NCBI RefSeq assembly: GCF_902635505.1 | Contig: NC_045431.1 | Span: 70,494,501 to 70,558,500 of the forward strand | Length of the DNA stretch: 64,000 nt | Reading direction: 5' to 3' | Origin: Sarcophilus harrisii | Lineage: Eukaryota; Chordata; Mammalia; Dasyuromorphia; Dasyuridae | Part shown: positions 30,830 to 41,757 of the stretch, one piece after another | Numbering within the stretch: position 1 is the stretch's first letter | Layout of the letters: each line of letters starts with the position of its first letter | Program-made: the position numbers and the translations under genes | Notes under the pieces: generated by a model | Database searches by the model: none | What the model was told of the DNA's origin: nothing | What the model saw: the letters and a program-made list of their open reading frames with translations, nothing else

Positions 30830-31065
30830 TGAAGCTTTGTGTTTTATTTTTCATTCTGAAATTAATGAGCAGCAAATAAAATAAACATTACCAGGTACTA
30901 TTTCCACACAGTTGGACAGAAAAAGAAAGCTATACATGAAACTGTATGTGAATCTCTATTATATAGTTTGTTTTTCAAGAAATATATGAAATTTTAAAAG
31001 TATATAGAACTATACAATACATATAGTATCTAATAAATTTTAAAATTTCAAAAGTTGTCCTGCTT
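30830..31065 (-). mobile_element. L1-type LINE 3' part, antisense (subfamily B)
   Basis: TTTATTTTTCATTCTGAAAT, TAATGAGCAGCAAATAAAAT, AAACATTACCAGG and GAATCTCTATTATATAG. The same pattern recurs at 31865-32050. Confidence 0.5.
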
Positions 31066-31179
31066 GTCTGAGCTTCCCTCTGACCTTTCCTTCTATTACT
31101 TGAAATGCTTCAGAGACAATTTTCCTTCTTTCTTTTTTTTTTTTTTTTGTTTTTCTTTCTTTCTTTTCTTTTTTGTTCA

Positions 31180-31515
31180 CAAAGAGATGTTAAAATTGTG
31201 AATGTAGATTTAGGGAACATTTACAAGGAGGAAGTTATTGAAAATATGAAAATGAATGAGAGTTCCTGAATGAGAATTTAAAGAGAAGAAGAGAAATGAA
31301 ACAATGACAACCTTTGGGGAACACCTTTTTGAACAATTTTATTTTTTGCTACCCATAGCTCCTGACTCCTTTTCCCCCTTGCATTAAAAATAGAAAAATA
31401 AAACTCATAGCAAATATTCATAATCAAACAAAACCCAAAGAAGAGATGGAAAAAGGGGATGTTCCACAACATCAGTGCTGCAGAGAAGTCAGGAAAGACA
31501 AGTATTTTTTAAAAA
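31180..31515 (-). mobile_element. L3/CR1 segment, antisense, second copy
   Basis: Repeats the order and many bases of 30390-30700: AAATGAATGAGAGTTCCTGA, GAGAATTTAAAGAGAAG, CTTTGGGGAACACC, then ATCAGTGCTGCAGAGAAG and AAAAATCTGG. An L1 piece sits inside it at 31322-31437. It switches to L1 sequence right after CTGG at about 31516. Confidence 0.55.
31322..31437 (-). mobile_element. L1 piece, antisense, inside L3
   Basis: TTTTATTTTTTGCTACCCAT, AGCTCCTGACTCC, CTTGCATTAAAAATAG and CATAATCAAACAAAACCC are the antisense 3' end of a marsupial L1. Its natural continuation (GGCCATGTC-type) is found only at 31516. Confidence 0.55.
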
Positions 31516-31860
31516 TCTGGCCATTTCCGAAAATATTTGTCTTAGTCTGCATCTTCAGATTATCAGTTCTCAGTTAGGAGGGGGGGTGTCTTTATTTCAT
31601 CATCCATCCTCTGGAGTTATGGTTGGAAACTGCATTGATCAGAGTTCTTAAACTTTTCAAAGTTTTTGTCTTTATAATACTGTTGTTTTATCATGTGAAC
31701 ATATAATATAATGGGGGATCCTGTTCACGTAGCATCAATTCATATAAGTCTTCCTAGGTTTCTTACAATGCATTAATATTCTGCTACATTGATATACTAT
31801 AGGTCATTTAGCCACTCCCAGATTGATGAGTATTCATTCCTTTACCTTCCAGTTCTTTGA
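31516..31860 (-). mobile_element. L1 fragment, antisense
   Basis: GGCCATTTCCGAAAATATTT, TCATCCATCCTCTGGAGTTA, CATTGATCAGAGTTCTTAAA and TTCATATAAGTCTTCCTAGG. In the L1 consensus order I remember, this follows directly on the piece at 31322-31437. Confidence 0.6.
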
Positions 31861-31864
31861 TATA

Positions 31865-32050
31865 ACAAATATATTTTAAAGTTTATTTTTATTCTGAACT
31901 TAATAAACACCAAACAAAATGAACATTTCCATAGACTTAATAGAACAACAGATTGTTTCTCAAGTATATGATTAGTTCAGTCTGTAACTTTCAAAATTGT
32001 CTTACATATCTGTGGCTCGTTCTGGATTTTCTTCCTTCTTCTCTCTGCAT
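31865..32050 (-). mobile_element. L1-type LINE 3' part, antisense (subfamily B)
   Basis: TTATTTTTATTCTGAACTTA, ATAAACACCAAACAAAATGA and ACATTTCCATAGACTTAATA, as at 30830-31065. Confidence 0.5.
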
Positions 32051-32069
32051 TGTCTGAGAAGAAGAATGG

Positions 32070-32480
32070 TTTAGTGACACCTTCCCTTCCCCTCCCCTTC
32101 TCTTTCCAATTCCCTTTCTATTCCCTTTCCATTCCCTTTTTCTTTCCCCCTCCCCCTTCCCTGTTCACTCCTTTTTTCCCTTAATTCTTCCCCTTTTCTT
32201 TCCATTCCCCTTTCTTTTCTTTTTTCCTTCCCCCTTCCATTTCCTTTCCTCCTTCCTCTTCCTTCTTCCCCTTCCTTTTCCTTTTCCATTCTCTTTTCCT
32301 TTTTTCTCCTTCTCTCTTACATTTCCTTTTTCTTTCCCTTCCTTCTTTTCCTTCTCTTTTCCTCTTTCCATTTCCTCTTTCTCTCCCCTATATCCATTCT
32401 TTCCCCCTTTCTCTTCTCCCTTCCTTTCCCTTCCTTCTCCCTCCCTCTTTTCCCCTTCTTCTTTCCCCTTCATCATATCT
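32070..32480. repeat. Pyrimidine-rich low-complexity tract
   Basis: TTCC and CCTTTT units, almost pure C/T on the plus strand for about 400 bp. The minus-strand Lys/Gly/Glu frames are repeat artefacts. Confidence 0.97.
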
Positions 32481-32499
32481 CTCACTTAAGGTCAAAGAG

Positions 32500-32625
32500 A
32501 GCTTCCTGGAGGCACTGAGTGGTTTAAAATAGACTTGTCCATCATCACACAGCCAACTATTTCAAAGTCAGGACTTGAACCTAGAAAGCAAAGCTAGGTC
32601 TTTATCCAATAGATCACACTGCTCT
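32500..32625 (-). mobile_element. MIR-like SINE, antisense
   Basis: CTTGTCCATCATCACACAGC, AAAGTCAGGACTTGAACC and TCTTTATCCAATAGATCAC, followed by (TG)n at 32624-32655. Confidence 0.65.
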
Positions 32626-32744
32626 GTGTGTGTGTGTGTGTCTGTGTCTGTGTACATGAATGAATGAAGAAATTAATTCTTTTTCAAAGATCTCCTTATT
32701 TAAATAGCTTGGAGGTGGGTGAAATTGATTACAACCAATATAGT

Positions 32745-32810
32745 TTCTCATCACCAGCACAGTGTATGGTACAGAGAAGGTGCTGAATAAAGATTTGGTC
32801 GATGAGGGAA
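32745..32810 (+). mobile_element. L2 3' tail
   Basis: CACCAGCACAGTGTATGG, TACAGAGAAGGTGCTGAAT and AAAGATTTGG. Confidence 0.5.
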
Positions 32811-33114
32811 TTTTAGACGGGGTAAAGGTCTACATTCCTACTACAAAAGGAATGCTTCTTTTACTGTTTTATGGGGAAGTGAAGAAAGGAGAAAGGAAAG
32901 ACCATCTTTTTAATCCTGGACAATAGTGTGGGACATTTACTTTTAATGTCATTAACCTGTTATCCCTGCATAAAATTGGGACTCAGAAGTATATTCGATT
33001 TTGTCATAGCCATCAAAAGAGTCTCTAAATAATTAGAATTGGAATAAAGATATTAAATTAATTTATATCTCTGTAGATTTTAGCTTTCTTAAGTATGCTG
33101 CTTACATTCTTTTC

Positions 33115-33355
33115 AAAAGGTGACATGATATAGTGTCTAGATCTTTGGCTGTGGAGTTAGGCAGATTTAAATTCAAATTCTGCCTCTGATGGGCAAATCA
33201 CTAAACTTCTACAAGTCTCAGTTTCCTTATCTGAAAAATGGGGCTAATGTCTTTCATACTTACCTCACAGGATAGTTATAAGGATCAAACGAGAAAAAAA
33301 GTGCATAAAGGGCAAATCTTATAAAATTTTACAGAAATGTTGTCTATTATTACAA
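33115..33355 (+). mobile_element. MIR SINE, near full length
   Basis: AAATTCAAATTCTGCCTCTG, CAGTTTCCTTATCTGAAAAA, TACCTCACAGGATAGTTATA and a tail with TGTTGTCTATTATTAC. Confidence 0.8.
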
Positions 33356-34397
33356 ATGTGATCTGAGATCTTTCAAGAAATAATGGAGATTATTAAGATC
33401 AATCTAATTTTAAAACATCAACTGTCTATTGGATCTTCCTTTTCCTCTGTGGCTGTTGGATATATTTAATGAACAATTATTCTTTAATGGGGTGACTAAA
33501 AATGAACTTTCATAAATAAACTCAGACCCAAAGAATTTGTGCAAGGAAGCTAAGGCCAGAGAAAATATCATGGGTTGTTTTAGAAATATAATTCAACCTA
33601 TCTTCTTAATCATTTGACAACACATTTTCTTTAATGGAATCATAAAGACATAGGTATAAGTATAGCTACTGCACGACTGACATGCAAATGTTGTGAAACA
33701 TTTTTAATATGTAAATGCACTTTCTGAGGAAGAGAAAACCACTTTCATTCTCCAGAAATCTGCTCATTAACAAGTTCCTGGGTACCATATTTGGTGAAGG
33801 AGGCATTGGTAAATTTTATAAACTGTCTTCAACTTGCAATCCAATGCAATTGTATTTACAGTTTCAACTTATTCTTCAGTTATGTGCATTAAGTAGCATT
33901 GTTTCAATGGCCCTCACTGTGTCAAATTGTTATTGCTGGCATTTAAATGCAAGTATAAGGTCAAGAAGAATAGAAAACACAAAATAAAATTCTCAGCAGG
34001 AATTGCTGCTATCCTCCTCCTTAGTCCTAACATTTGATTTCCTGAGGAAATCTTTCTGGGCAGATGGAATAGCTCTTGTTTTTTATTCTTGTTTCTGATG
34101 GTGACTTCAAGAATACTTCATTAGTGTTCTGTTTGGCAGAATCCATTTCATTTATTTGAAAGAACTTTTGTTTGATAAATGTTTATTTGCAATACTTTCC
34201 TTTAATGGGTCGATGGAGTTGTGATCTTAGACTGCAGTTCCTCCAGCGGTGAACCCTTCTCATATGACCCTTGTCCCTTCTTTCTCATAAAGCCTCCGTA
34301 GGGGGTCTATACAATGTGCTGCTTTGCCTTTTTCTAACTTTATTTTTCCTTTCTTTTTTTTTTTAAAGTATTTATTTCTTGTATACCAGTGCAAAAC
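33356..34397. other. No recognised feature
   Basis: AT-rich, apparently unique DNA. The only sizeable plus-strand open frame (33715-33987, 90 aa) has no recognisable motif and no coding-like bias I can defend. Confidence 0.45.
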
Positions 34398-34650
34398 TTA
34401 GATTGTTCAGTCATTTTTCAGTCTTGTTCAACTCTTCATGACCCCATTTGGGGTTTTCTTGGCCAGGGGATTGAAATAGTTTGACATTTCCTTCTACTCA
34501 TTTTATAGATAACAAAATGGAGATAAATAGGGTTAAGGGACTTATCCAGGGTCACACAGCTAGTTAGTGTCTGAGGTCAGATTCAAATTCGAGATGAGTC
34601 TTCTTGACTCCAGACCTGATGTTCCATCTATTGCACCACCTAGTTGCATG
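34398..34650 (-). mobile_element. Long marsupial SINE with RTE-like tail, antisense
   Basis: GATTGTTCAGTCATTTTTCA, CTCTTCATGACCCCATTTGG, TTATCCAGGGTCACACAGC and GCACCACCTAGTTGC. Essentially full length. Confidence 0.9.
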
Positions 34651-34679
34651 CAAAAACTTGGACTACCTATGTGTTATCC

Positions 34680-35060
34680 TTCATTTCCATTCCACATTTG
34701 GTCCACCCGCTTTTTTCATCATACAGTAGTAAGAAAAAATCTTTTTTGCTATTTCTAATTGGAACCATTATTGGAAATATGTTGCAGGCTACTTATGCCT
34801 ATCATGTATTATGCTCATCATTGCCCTTTGCATCACCCACAATTTTGATTCTTTGGAGATTATGGCATTCCATGATTCATAAGCATATAATATCACTGGG
34901 GGAATATTAGTGTTAAAAAGTGGCTTATTACAAGTAAGTGCTGAGGCACTTATGTGAAATAAGCTACTTAATAGTAGCACTATGTCTCCCATGGACTTAA
35001 TGAAAATCTTTGCCCTTGGATTAACCATTGAGAGGAGGCCCACAGTGAAAAGTTAAATCC
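34680..35060 (-). mobile_element. RTE-type LINE reverse-transcriptase C-terminus, antisense
   Basis: The minus-strand frame 35043-34789 (84 residues) contains LFNTNIPPVILYAYESWNAI, then ESKLWVMQRAMMSIIHDRHK. This fits the conserved LPxxLYASETW ... L.VTQRAMERSMLG pattern of RTE-clade elements; S and T of ASETW are changed. The long SINE family here carries an RTE-like tail, so this may be a relic of its partner LINE. Confidence 0.65.
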
Positions 35061-35599
35061 TGAGCTTTTATTCCATCCTGGGTCTTCATTACAGAACCTT
35101 CTTTCAGAAGGACAAAAACTGTGCTCTCATTTCCACCATGTTTTTTGAACTTAGGTGCCTGGATACTTTTAGAAGAAACAAATCACCACAATGTAAAAGA
35201 GTGTGGGGCAGTCTGATATTGCTTGTCTTTGGGTGATCTAAAACTGCAAAAGTAAATGGTTTATTTGGAGCTGAAAATGATGGTTGGGATTAAATTGGCT
35301 TTAAGTTAATGACAGGATGAAAATCAATTGTTATATAGTAAAGGATGCTTCTTGCCTTAGTGTAATTAACATTGAACAATGAATAGAGTTCACATTATTG
35401 TAATGAGATACAATATGACGTTCTGTCCACCCAAAGGCCAGTGTTAGGTGACTTTATATGGTTAGAGGTAAGATTCCCTAATAAAAATAGTGCAACTAGA
35501 TACAATATGGGCATCATTGTGACCCAGGGTTAATGGTAGACACCATAATTACATATAAAGATTTTATAGAGTAGGCAACAACCAATGTTTTACAAATCT
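35061..35599. other. No recognised feature
   Basis: AT-rich unique-looking DNA; no SINE core, microsatellite or coding pattern seen. Confidence 0.45.
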
Positions 35600-35800
35600 G
35601 GCATAATGCAGTGCAAAGAACCAGAGTCAGATGACCTTGTCTCACATGCTAACTCTACGACTACCCATGTGGCCTTTGGTGAATCAGGGAACCTCTCTAG
35701 CTCTCAAGTTTTCAGTTAAATGATCTGTTAAATAAGGGGGATGAACTAATTGATCTATGAGGGCACTTCCAGCCTTCAATGTTATGATTCTCTGAAATGG
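35600..35800 (+). mobile_element. Ther1/MIR SINE
   Basis: AGTGCAAAGAACCAGAGTCA, CATGTGGCCTTTGGTGAATC, GGGGGATGAACTAATTGATC and CACTTCCAGCCTTCAATG. Bases 35801-36639 are AT-rich with no feature I can name; ATGTATTA motifs recur at about 35987-36040. Confidence 0.75.
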
Positions 35801-36639
35801 TTCAAAAATGGCACCACGGAGGTACTAATCATTTAACTCCAAGGCTTCTTCCTTGTAGAAAAAAACAGCAATTTCTCCAATCCCTGGATGTTAGCTATTA
35901 TTATTACTATTAACTGTACAAAAACCCTTCTTTTTCCCGAATGGTACAATCCTTTGTGTAATATATCATCCATTTGCCTCATTCTGATAATGTATTACAT
36001 TAATATATCATTAAAGCAACAGATGTATTAGAGTAATACATTAGGAGAACAAAGCACTGTGATAAAGCTATATTTCTCAAAAGATGGTACCACCCAGGGC
36101 AGAATAAGTCTAGAAACAGAGGCAGCTGAATATGACAAAAAATAAGCTAGGACCACATGGTTTACCATTAAAAGTGCCTGGTTTTATTGTTTTTTGACAC
36201 ATTATTTCAATCTCCTGTTTCCTGGAAATTTTCTATCTGATTAGGTGAAAGAGACTGGTTAGAAAGGAACTATTCTAGGACTGGAAAAAAAAACCTTATG
36301 GATACTAAGCTACCACCACCACATGCTTCAATATTTATGAGAAAGTAAGCTTTCTGTGCATACACAGACCCACTGGAAAAGGTGATAGTTATGAAAGGAT
36401 CTAATACAAAAGAGCAGCTGTAGTGAGTGACTTTAACTATTGGTCCCCACTATAACTGGCACAACTCTTACAGCTTCTTACAAAGTGCTCCAATTTTAGA
36501 ATAGATGAAATTTAATTTTATAGAAAGCTATAAGCACTTGGTAAACATACTAAAGAAAAATCATTGCATGTGTTTCTGTGTGTGTATGTTTGTGTGTGTA
36601 TGTGTGTGTCACTCTAGGATAAAAATCAAACTACTGGGT

Positions 36640-36950
36640 TTGCATTTAAAATCTATCACAATCTAGCTTTAATCTTTCTTTCAAGATTTATTACATAGTA
36701 CTGCTCTTTATACACTCTATGGTTCAGGTAAGATGGCGAACTCGCTGTTCTCTATACATAAAATCATATCTCCATCCTCTGTGACTGCACACTGCACTGG
36801 AGTGCATTTCTACTTTCTCCCTGTTTTGTGGAGTACCTAGGTATAGTCAAGCTCAGCTCAAGTCTATTGGATTTTTCTAACTGGATGTCTTAGAGAAATC
36901 TTAAATTCCACATTTCCAAACCACAACTCATTGTCTTTGACCACCTTGAA
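36640..36950 (+). mobile_element. L2/L3-type LINE 3' region
   Basis: ATCTATCACAATCTAGCTTT, CAAGATTTATTACATAGTAC, GGTTCAGGTAAGATGGCGAA and AAGCTCAGCTCAAGTC form a worn copy of a CR1-clade 3' segment. TGGATGTCTTAGAGAAATC and CACAACTCATTGTCTTTG follow, resembling the L3 segment at 1905-2005. Confidence 0.5.
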
Positions 36951-37065
36951 GTAAAAGGGAAAATAAAAATCTGCATGCTTATATCTCAGGGGTAGTCTTA
37001 CAAGGACTTGCTCTCCTCTGCACAAATTAGATTTTTTCTACTTCATTGTTGGAAGAGTTCATTTT

Positions 37066-37345
37066 GCCAGGCATGCATGATGTTACACATCTGTAGTCCC
37101 TGCTATTAGAGAGGCTGAGGTTGGTGGGTTGAGTTTGAGTGTTCTAAGCTTGAGTAAGTGTAAAGCCAATCAAGTATTTGTACTATCTTCCACCAACAAG
37201 GTTATGTCCTGAATGTAGAGGGCCACCAAATTGCCCAAAGAGAGAAGAACCAGTCAAAATTGGAAAAATGGAGCAAGTTTAAGCTTCTGTGTAGAATATT
37301 GGAATTGACTAGTGAGTGATCACAATTTCCAGCTTTAACTAGACT
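37066..37345 (+). pseudogene. RN7SL: 7SL (SRP) RNA retrocopy, degraded
   Basis: The order follows 7SL RNA from its 5' end: GCCAGGCATGCATGATGTTA, CTGTAGTCCCTGCTATTAGA, GAGGCTGAGGTTGG, GGGTTGAGTTTGAGTGTTCT (Alu domain), then GGGCCACCAAATTGCCCAAA and GGAAAAATGGAGCAAG at 37262 (S domain, matching the family's CCACCAGGTTGCC and GGAAACGGAGCAG), then TTGACTAGTGAGTGATC. Both domains are present, so it derives from full 7SL, not from an Alu-like SINE. Divergence is high and the Pol III start and 3' T-run are gone, so it should be inactive. The end fades at 37320-37345. Confidence 0.85.
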
Positions 37346-37359
37346 AGAGATTCTCAAAA

Positions 37360-37855
37360 AGTATTTCATTTTATTTTTTCACCCAAAAATAAACACTTAT
37401 TTTCTCTCCTTCCTATTCCCCATTCTCAGATCAAATAACAGTAACAACCACCAAAAAAACCCTAACAAAATACCTAGTTGAGCAAAACAAATTCCCACAA
37501 TGGTCATGGCCAACAATGTATGTCTCATTCTCCAATTAAGTCCATCACCTCTTTGTCAGGAGGTGCATAGCATCAGCATTTGTTGTTGTATTGATCAAGA
37601 TTCCCAACTTTTTAAAGTTGTTTTTATTTATAACTTTGTTGTTATCACATAAATTATTATCCTGATTTTTCTTACTTTATTCTGCATTATTTCAATGAGA
37701 CTTTTAAAATTTCCTCTGAAAGTGTTATGCCATAATTTATTCAATCATTTCCCTACAGATAGGCACTCTTTTAGTTTCCAGATTTTTGCTATTACAAAAG
37801 GGGTCACTATAAATATTTTTATGCATATGGATTTCTTTCTTGATATCCTTGGATT
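37360..37855 (-). mobile_element. L1 fragment, antisense
   Basis: TTTTATTTTTTCACCCAAAA, GAGCAAAACAAATTCCCACA, TGGTCATGGCCAACAATG, GTCCATCACCTCTTTGTCAG and TTAGTTTCCAGATTTTTGC. Confidence 0.8.
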
Positions 37856-37864
37856 ATTTAAATT

Positions 37865-37985
37865 CAAATTCAGTAAACAATAAGCACCCTTGATCTCTAA
37901 ATCTCTGTGCTATGGGTTGAGAGTATAAAACTAGGTGGGGAAAGCTATTGCTACCTCGAGGAGCTTATGTTCTATTGGGGGAAAA
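37865..37985 (-). mobile_element. L2 3' end, antisense
   Basis: TCAGTAAACAATAAGCACCC, TGTGCTATGGGTTGAGAG and CTCGAGGAGCTTATGTTC. Confidence 0.6.
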
Positions 37986-37989
37986 TAAC

Positions 37990-38235
37990 TGATATTTTTT
38001 CTTGTAAATTTTGTAAAGCACTTTACCTACTTCTCATTTAAGATTCATACAACGTGTGGGGTTGAGAATTAGAGAACATAAGATCAGGAAGGGGCTTTAG
38101 AGTTAACATCAACCCCAATTCTCTGATTTTGCTAAGGAAAGCACAGAATTCCAAATGACTAAATGACTTGCCTCTAGGTCATTCAGCTGTTAATAACAGG
38201 GTTAGGACTAGAATGAAGTTCTGCTGATTGCTACT
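37990..38235 (-). mobile_element. MIR-like SINE(s), antisense
   Basis: TTTTGTAAAGCACTTTACC begins the first. GGGCTTTAGAGTTAACATC, CAAATGACTAAATGACTTGC and GGGTTAGGACTAGAATG form a second, older fragment. Confidence 0.55.
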
Positions 38236-38239
38236 CCAC

Positions 38240-38475
38240 TATTTGTTATTGCTCAGTCATGTCTGACACTTCATGACCCCACTTGGGGTTTTCTTGGCAA
38301 AGATCTGAAGTGATTTGCCATTTCCTTTCTTCACCTCATTTTACAGATGAGGAAACTGAGAAACTGAGCTAAACAGGGTTAAGTGACTTGTCCAGAATCA
38401 CACGACTAGTAAGTATCTGAGGCTGAGTTTGAATTCAGATTTTCCTGACTCTAGGTCCCTTCACTATACCAGTGG
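38240..38475 (-). mobile_element. Long marsupial SINE with RTE-like tail, antisense
   Basis: GTTATTGCTCAGTCATGTCT, CTTCATGACCCCACTTGG, CAGATGAGGAAACTGAG and GAGTTTGAATTCAGATTTTC. AAACTGAG is duplicated in tandem near 38352-38367. Confidence 0.88.
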
Positions 38476-38669
38476 TCTTCTTTAACTTGCTCTTATGCTA
38501 TTGGACAATTACAGTTTCATACAATTTGCCTACCACCTCTTTTATTCCAATATTCACTTCCAGTATTATGTGGGATGTATGACACATGTAGATAGTGATG
38601 TTATTGGTGAGGTTATAGGCCTAAACCACAGCACTACAACCCTTCAGTATAATGAACCCCATTGTAATA

Positions 38670-38825
38670 TTGGGGAAATAATATTGGTTTTGGTGTCACA
38701 GATCTTGGTTTGAAGGCAGACTGCCAGTTATCAACGGTCAAGTCATTTAGCCCCTCATCTCTTCAATGAGTGGGTTGGGCTACCTGGCTTCTGAAATTTA
38801 TCCTAGCTCTAAATCTATGACACTG
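38670..38825 (+). mobile_element. Ther1 SINE
   Basis: TTGGTTTTGGTGTCACAG, GGTCAAGTCATTTAGCCCC, GAGTGGGTTGGGCTACCTGG and CCTAGCTCTAAATCTATGAC. Confidence 0.75.
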
Positions 38826-40634
38826 TGGTCCCTGATGAACTGCCATCCTTCACAGCCACACTGAAAAAAGGATCAGGAGAAAAAAGAACAGAGATTTTCT
38901 AATATTCAAAGACAGACCAGACAATGAGAGTTGGTCCTAAAGACTCTAGTAAGAATGAAGTGTAAGGGGTAGAGTCTGGGTTAAAGTCCAGGTGGCAGCT
39001 CCTCAGCCTTTAGTGATCCCTAGAGAAGAGATCCATCACCTGATGGCTTCCTGTCCTCCCAACCAGGATGCCCAACTAACCTTCAAATTTCTTCCCTCCA
39101 CACAAAAGCCCAACTATCACTTACTGCTCTAAAAAAGATCGGAAAAGGAAAAACTATAATGAAGTTAGAAGAGTAACACAAATGGTAATTTTGTTACTCT
39201 CATGTTACTTCTAATAAATACTTAAAAAAAGGCAAACTATACATAACAAGTCCATAGTTTCATAAATAATCCTCGTTTTGGGGGTAATTCTTTATATATT
39301 GAAATCATTGTAGCCTTTTTTGATGATTAAGTTTATAATAAAAAAAAGAAAACTCAAAAGAACTTTAAAAATAAAATGTCTGTAACTGTGCAATCAGCAG
39401 GCTGGAAAACTAAGCACTGATGGGGGTGGGGACATCCTCTCTCTTTTTTTTCTGAGTAATTACAAAGGTGTTTTGGGAGTAGTGGTGGGCCTGGACCCAT
39501 AAATATGGTAGAATTTTATTTTTGAAATGACTGTGCTCTGTAATACACTACTTTCCTTGCACTGCTGGGATGGGATGCTTGTCTTTTAAACTCTATAAAA
39601 AGTTGACGAAGTATCCCAGGAGAGAGAGAATAAATTTTTCCCCCTTTGAGCCCCACCTCTGAGTTAGTTAGTGATCAGAATACATACCAGACTGATTTCA
39701 TTCAGTCCTAAATACCCCTCTCTTTCTTATAGGGCTCATTGCAAAGTACCTGCCAACCTCAAACAGCACATGCAGCAAATAGCTGTGTGAGAATATATAA
39801 TTATTTCACAGAGGAACTCAGGTCCCAGACTGAGTGTATGCCCAGAAAGGAGAAACAATAGAGACCAAGAACATGTTTCTCTCCCAGAGGCTCTCAAGGG
39901 GGAAAAGGGAGGTGCCCCTTTCAAGCTCAGAGCATTTTCGAGATTCCCTGCCAATCTGTCCTTCATCTCAAAGAGTTCAGCATTAGGTAAGAGGGCCAGT
40001 GTTCATATTTCAGCATTGTAGCCCTAGCTCCCTGGAGGGGCACAGACATGTCTATCCCCTGTAGTGCCATTATTTACTTCATTGATTTTTTAATATTTCA
40101 TAAAATGTGCCCATCTTGATGTTGGGAGCGTACATCCATCAATTAAAAATTAAACAACAGAAGCAACGCTAGCCATAGAAAGAATTCAGTTCAACACCAT
40201 CCATTACTCAGGCCGAGCCCATCAACTGAAGTCCAGGGGAAAAGATAAATAACTCGTACTAGTTCCTAAAGCATTGCATGGAGCATCCCACTTAAAAAAA
40301 ATAAAGCTAAAAGCATTTATTTTATGTTAAAATAAATTGATGCTTTTTGTTTTTACATCATGATCATTTCTGGTAATACTCCCATCCCACTATAGCCACC
40401 AGGATAGAATCTTCTACTTTATAAGAAAGAAAACATACTTAAGGAAAAATTCCTAATAATGATCAAGTTTGACAATGTGGGTGATATTTTCCCCAAATAG
40501 TCCCTTATTTTTCTCTGTTGCCAAACTTTCCCAATTTTCTTCAAATCTCAGCTAGAATCTCACCTTCCTCTAAAAGAGACTTTCCCCCTTAATGCTAATG
40601 CTTTTCCTTTGCTAATTAACTCCAATTTAGACTA
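38826..40634. other. Mostly unrecognised DNA
   Basis: No SINE, LINE or coding pattern I can name over about 1.8 kb. TATAAAA at 39594 and AATAAA at 39629 are spaced like an old LTR, but no termini or duplication can be seen. The minus frame 39966-39736 has no motif. Confidence 0.4.
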
Positions 40635-40815
40635 ATACGGAAATGTTTTGCATGATTGCACATGTACAACCTATATCAGATTCCTTATCATCTCTGGGTA
40701 TAAGGGTCAGAGGGAAGAGGAGTGGAGTTTGAAACTGAAATTTAAAAAAAAAATGAATGTTAAAAATTGTTTTACATGTAACCCGGAGGAAATAAAACAT
40801 TATTTTAAAAAATGT
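40635..40815 (+). mobile_element. L1 3' tail, sense
   Basis: GCATGATTGCACATGTACAA, CCTATATCAGATTCC, then AAATGAATGTTAAAAATTG and GGAAATAAAACATTATTTTA. Confidence 0.8.
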
Positions 40816-40818
40816 CTT

Positions 40819-40964
40819 GGGGCAGCTAGTTGGTGTAGTAGATAGAGCACCAGCCCTGAAGTCAGGAGGATCTGAGATCAAATCTGATCTCAGATACATA
40901 ACACTTCTTAGCTGTGTGACCCTGGGCAAGTCACTTAACCCCAATTGCCTCAGGGAAAAATGTA

Positions 40965-40996
<32 letters not shown>

Positions 40997-40998
40997 TA
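40819..40998 (+). mobile_element. WSINE-type marsupial SINE with a (TG)n end
   Basis: GGGGCAGCTAGTTGGTGTAG, AGCACCAGCCCTGAAGTCAG, TGTGTGACCCTGGGCAAGTC and CCCCAATTGCCTCAGGG. It was inserted at the end of an L1 tail, and its own A-tail region has become (TG)n at 40961-40998. Confidence 0.95.
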
Positions 40999-41097
40999 TC
41001 CAATTAATCCTGTGTGTATTTTGTTTGCATTTAGTTTTAGGCTTGTTTTTGGTGTTTTTTTTTTTTGGAGGGGTAAGTTGACATGTATTTTTCCCTA

Positions 41098-41185
41098 TTA
41101 GAGTATAAGATCCCTGAAAGAAGGGAATATTTTTCCTTTCTTAGTAAACTCAGATTTTAGCACAGATGCTTATTGACTGTCTAAA
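41098..41185 (+). mobile_element. L2 3' tail
   Basis: TTAGAGTATAAGATCCCTGA, AAGAAGGGAATATTTTTCC and TTAGCACAGATGCTTATTG. Confidence 0.55.
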
Positions 41186-41204
41186 GAAGGAAAGAATCAA
41201 TGAA

Positions 41205-41435
41205 AAAAAGTATTTATTAACTATCTACTATGTGCCAGGCACTGTGCTAAGTGTTGGGGATACAAAGAAAGATAAAAAACAGTCCCTGCCCTCAAGGAGC
41301 TTACAGACTAATGGGTTTGACAGCATGGAAACAACTATGTATAAACGAGTTATATTAAGACATAGAAAATAATTAACAGAAGAAAGGCACAGGAGGGATT
41401 TATGAAAGGCTTCCTATAGAAGTAGGAGGTATGTT
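41205..41435 (-). mobile_element. L2-type 3' end, antisense
   Basis: AGTATTTATTAACTATCTAC, TATGTGCCAGGCACTGTGC, TTGGGGATACAAAGAAAG and CTGCCCTCAAGGAGCTTAC. Low divergence for its age. GGCTTCCTATAGAAGTAGG follows, as in longer copies of the family. Confidence 0.8.
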
Positions 41436-41439
41436 TTAG

Positions 41440-41755
41440 TATCTACTTCCTTATTGGTTTTTCCATTATTTAGGGGCTGACAGACTCTTTTAGTGACCCT
41501 TTCATAGTCATTTTGTTGATGTTGTTGCAATCATTGTGTATATTGTTCTTGTTGTTCAGCCAGTTTTACTTGACATCACTTCATATAAATCTTCTCAAGT
41601 TTTCTCAAATATCCTCATATTTATATCACTGCATGATAACTTTGTTACACCAATAGATCAAAGTTTTTCATCCATTCCCCAACTGACGGGTGCCATTTGA
41701 TTTCCAATTCTTTGCTACCTTGAAAAGTTCTGCTATGAATATTGTGGTATATGTT
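41440..41755 (-). mobile_element. L1 fragment, antisense
   Basis: GTTGCAATCATTGTGTATAT, TCATATAAATCTTCTCAAG, TTCATCCATTCCCCAACTGA and TTTCCAATTCTTTGCTACC. Confidence 0.7.
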
Positions 41756-41757
41756 AC

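Noticed and set aside
39560-39660. LTR promoter/polyA pair (TATAAAA, AATAAA)
   Set aside because: Only two short motifs; no TG...CA ends, duplication or family resemblance.
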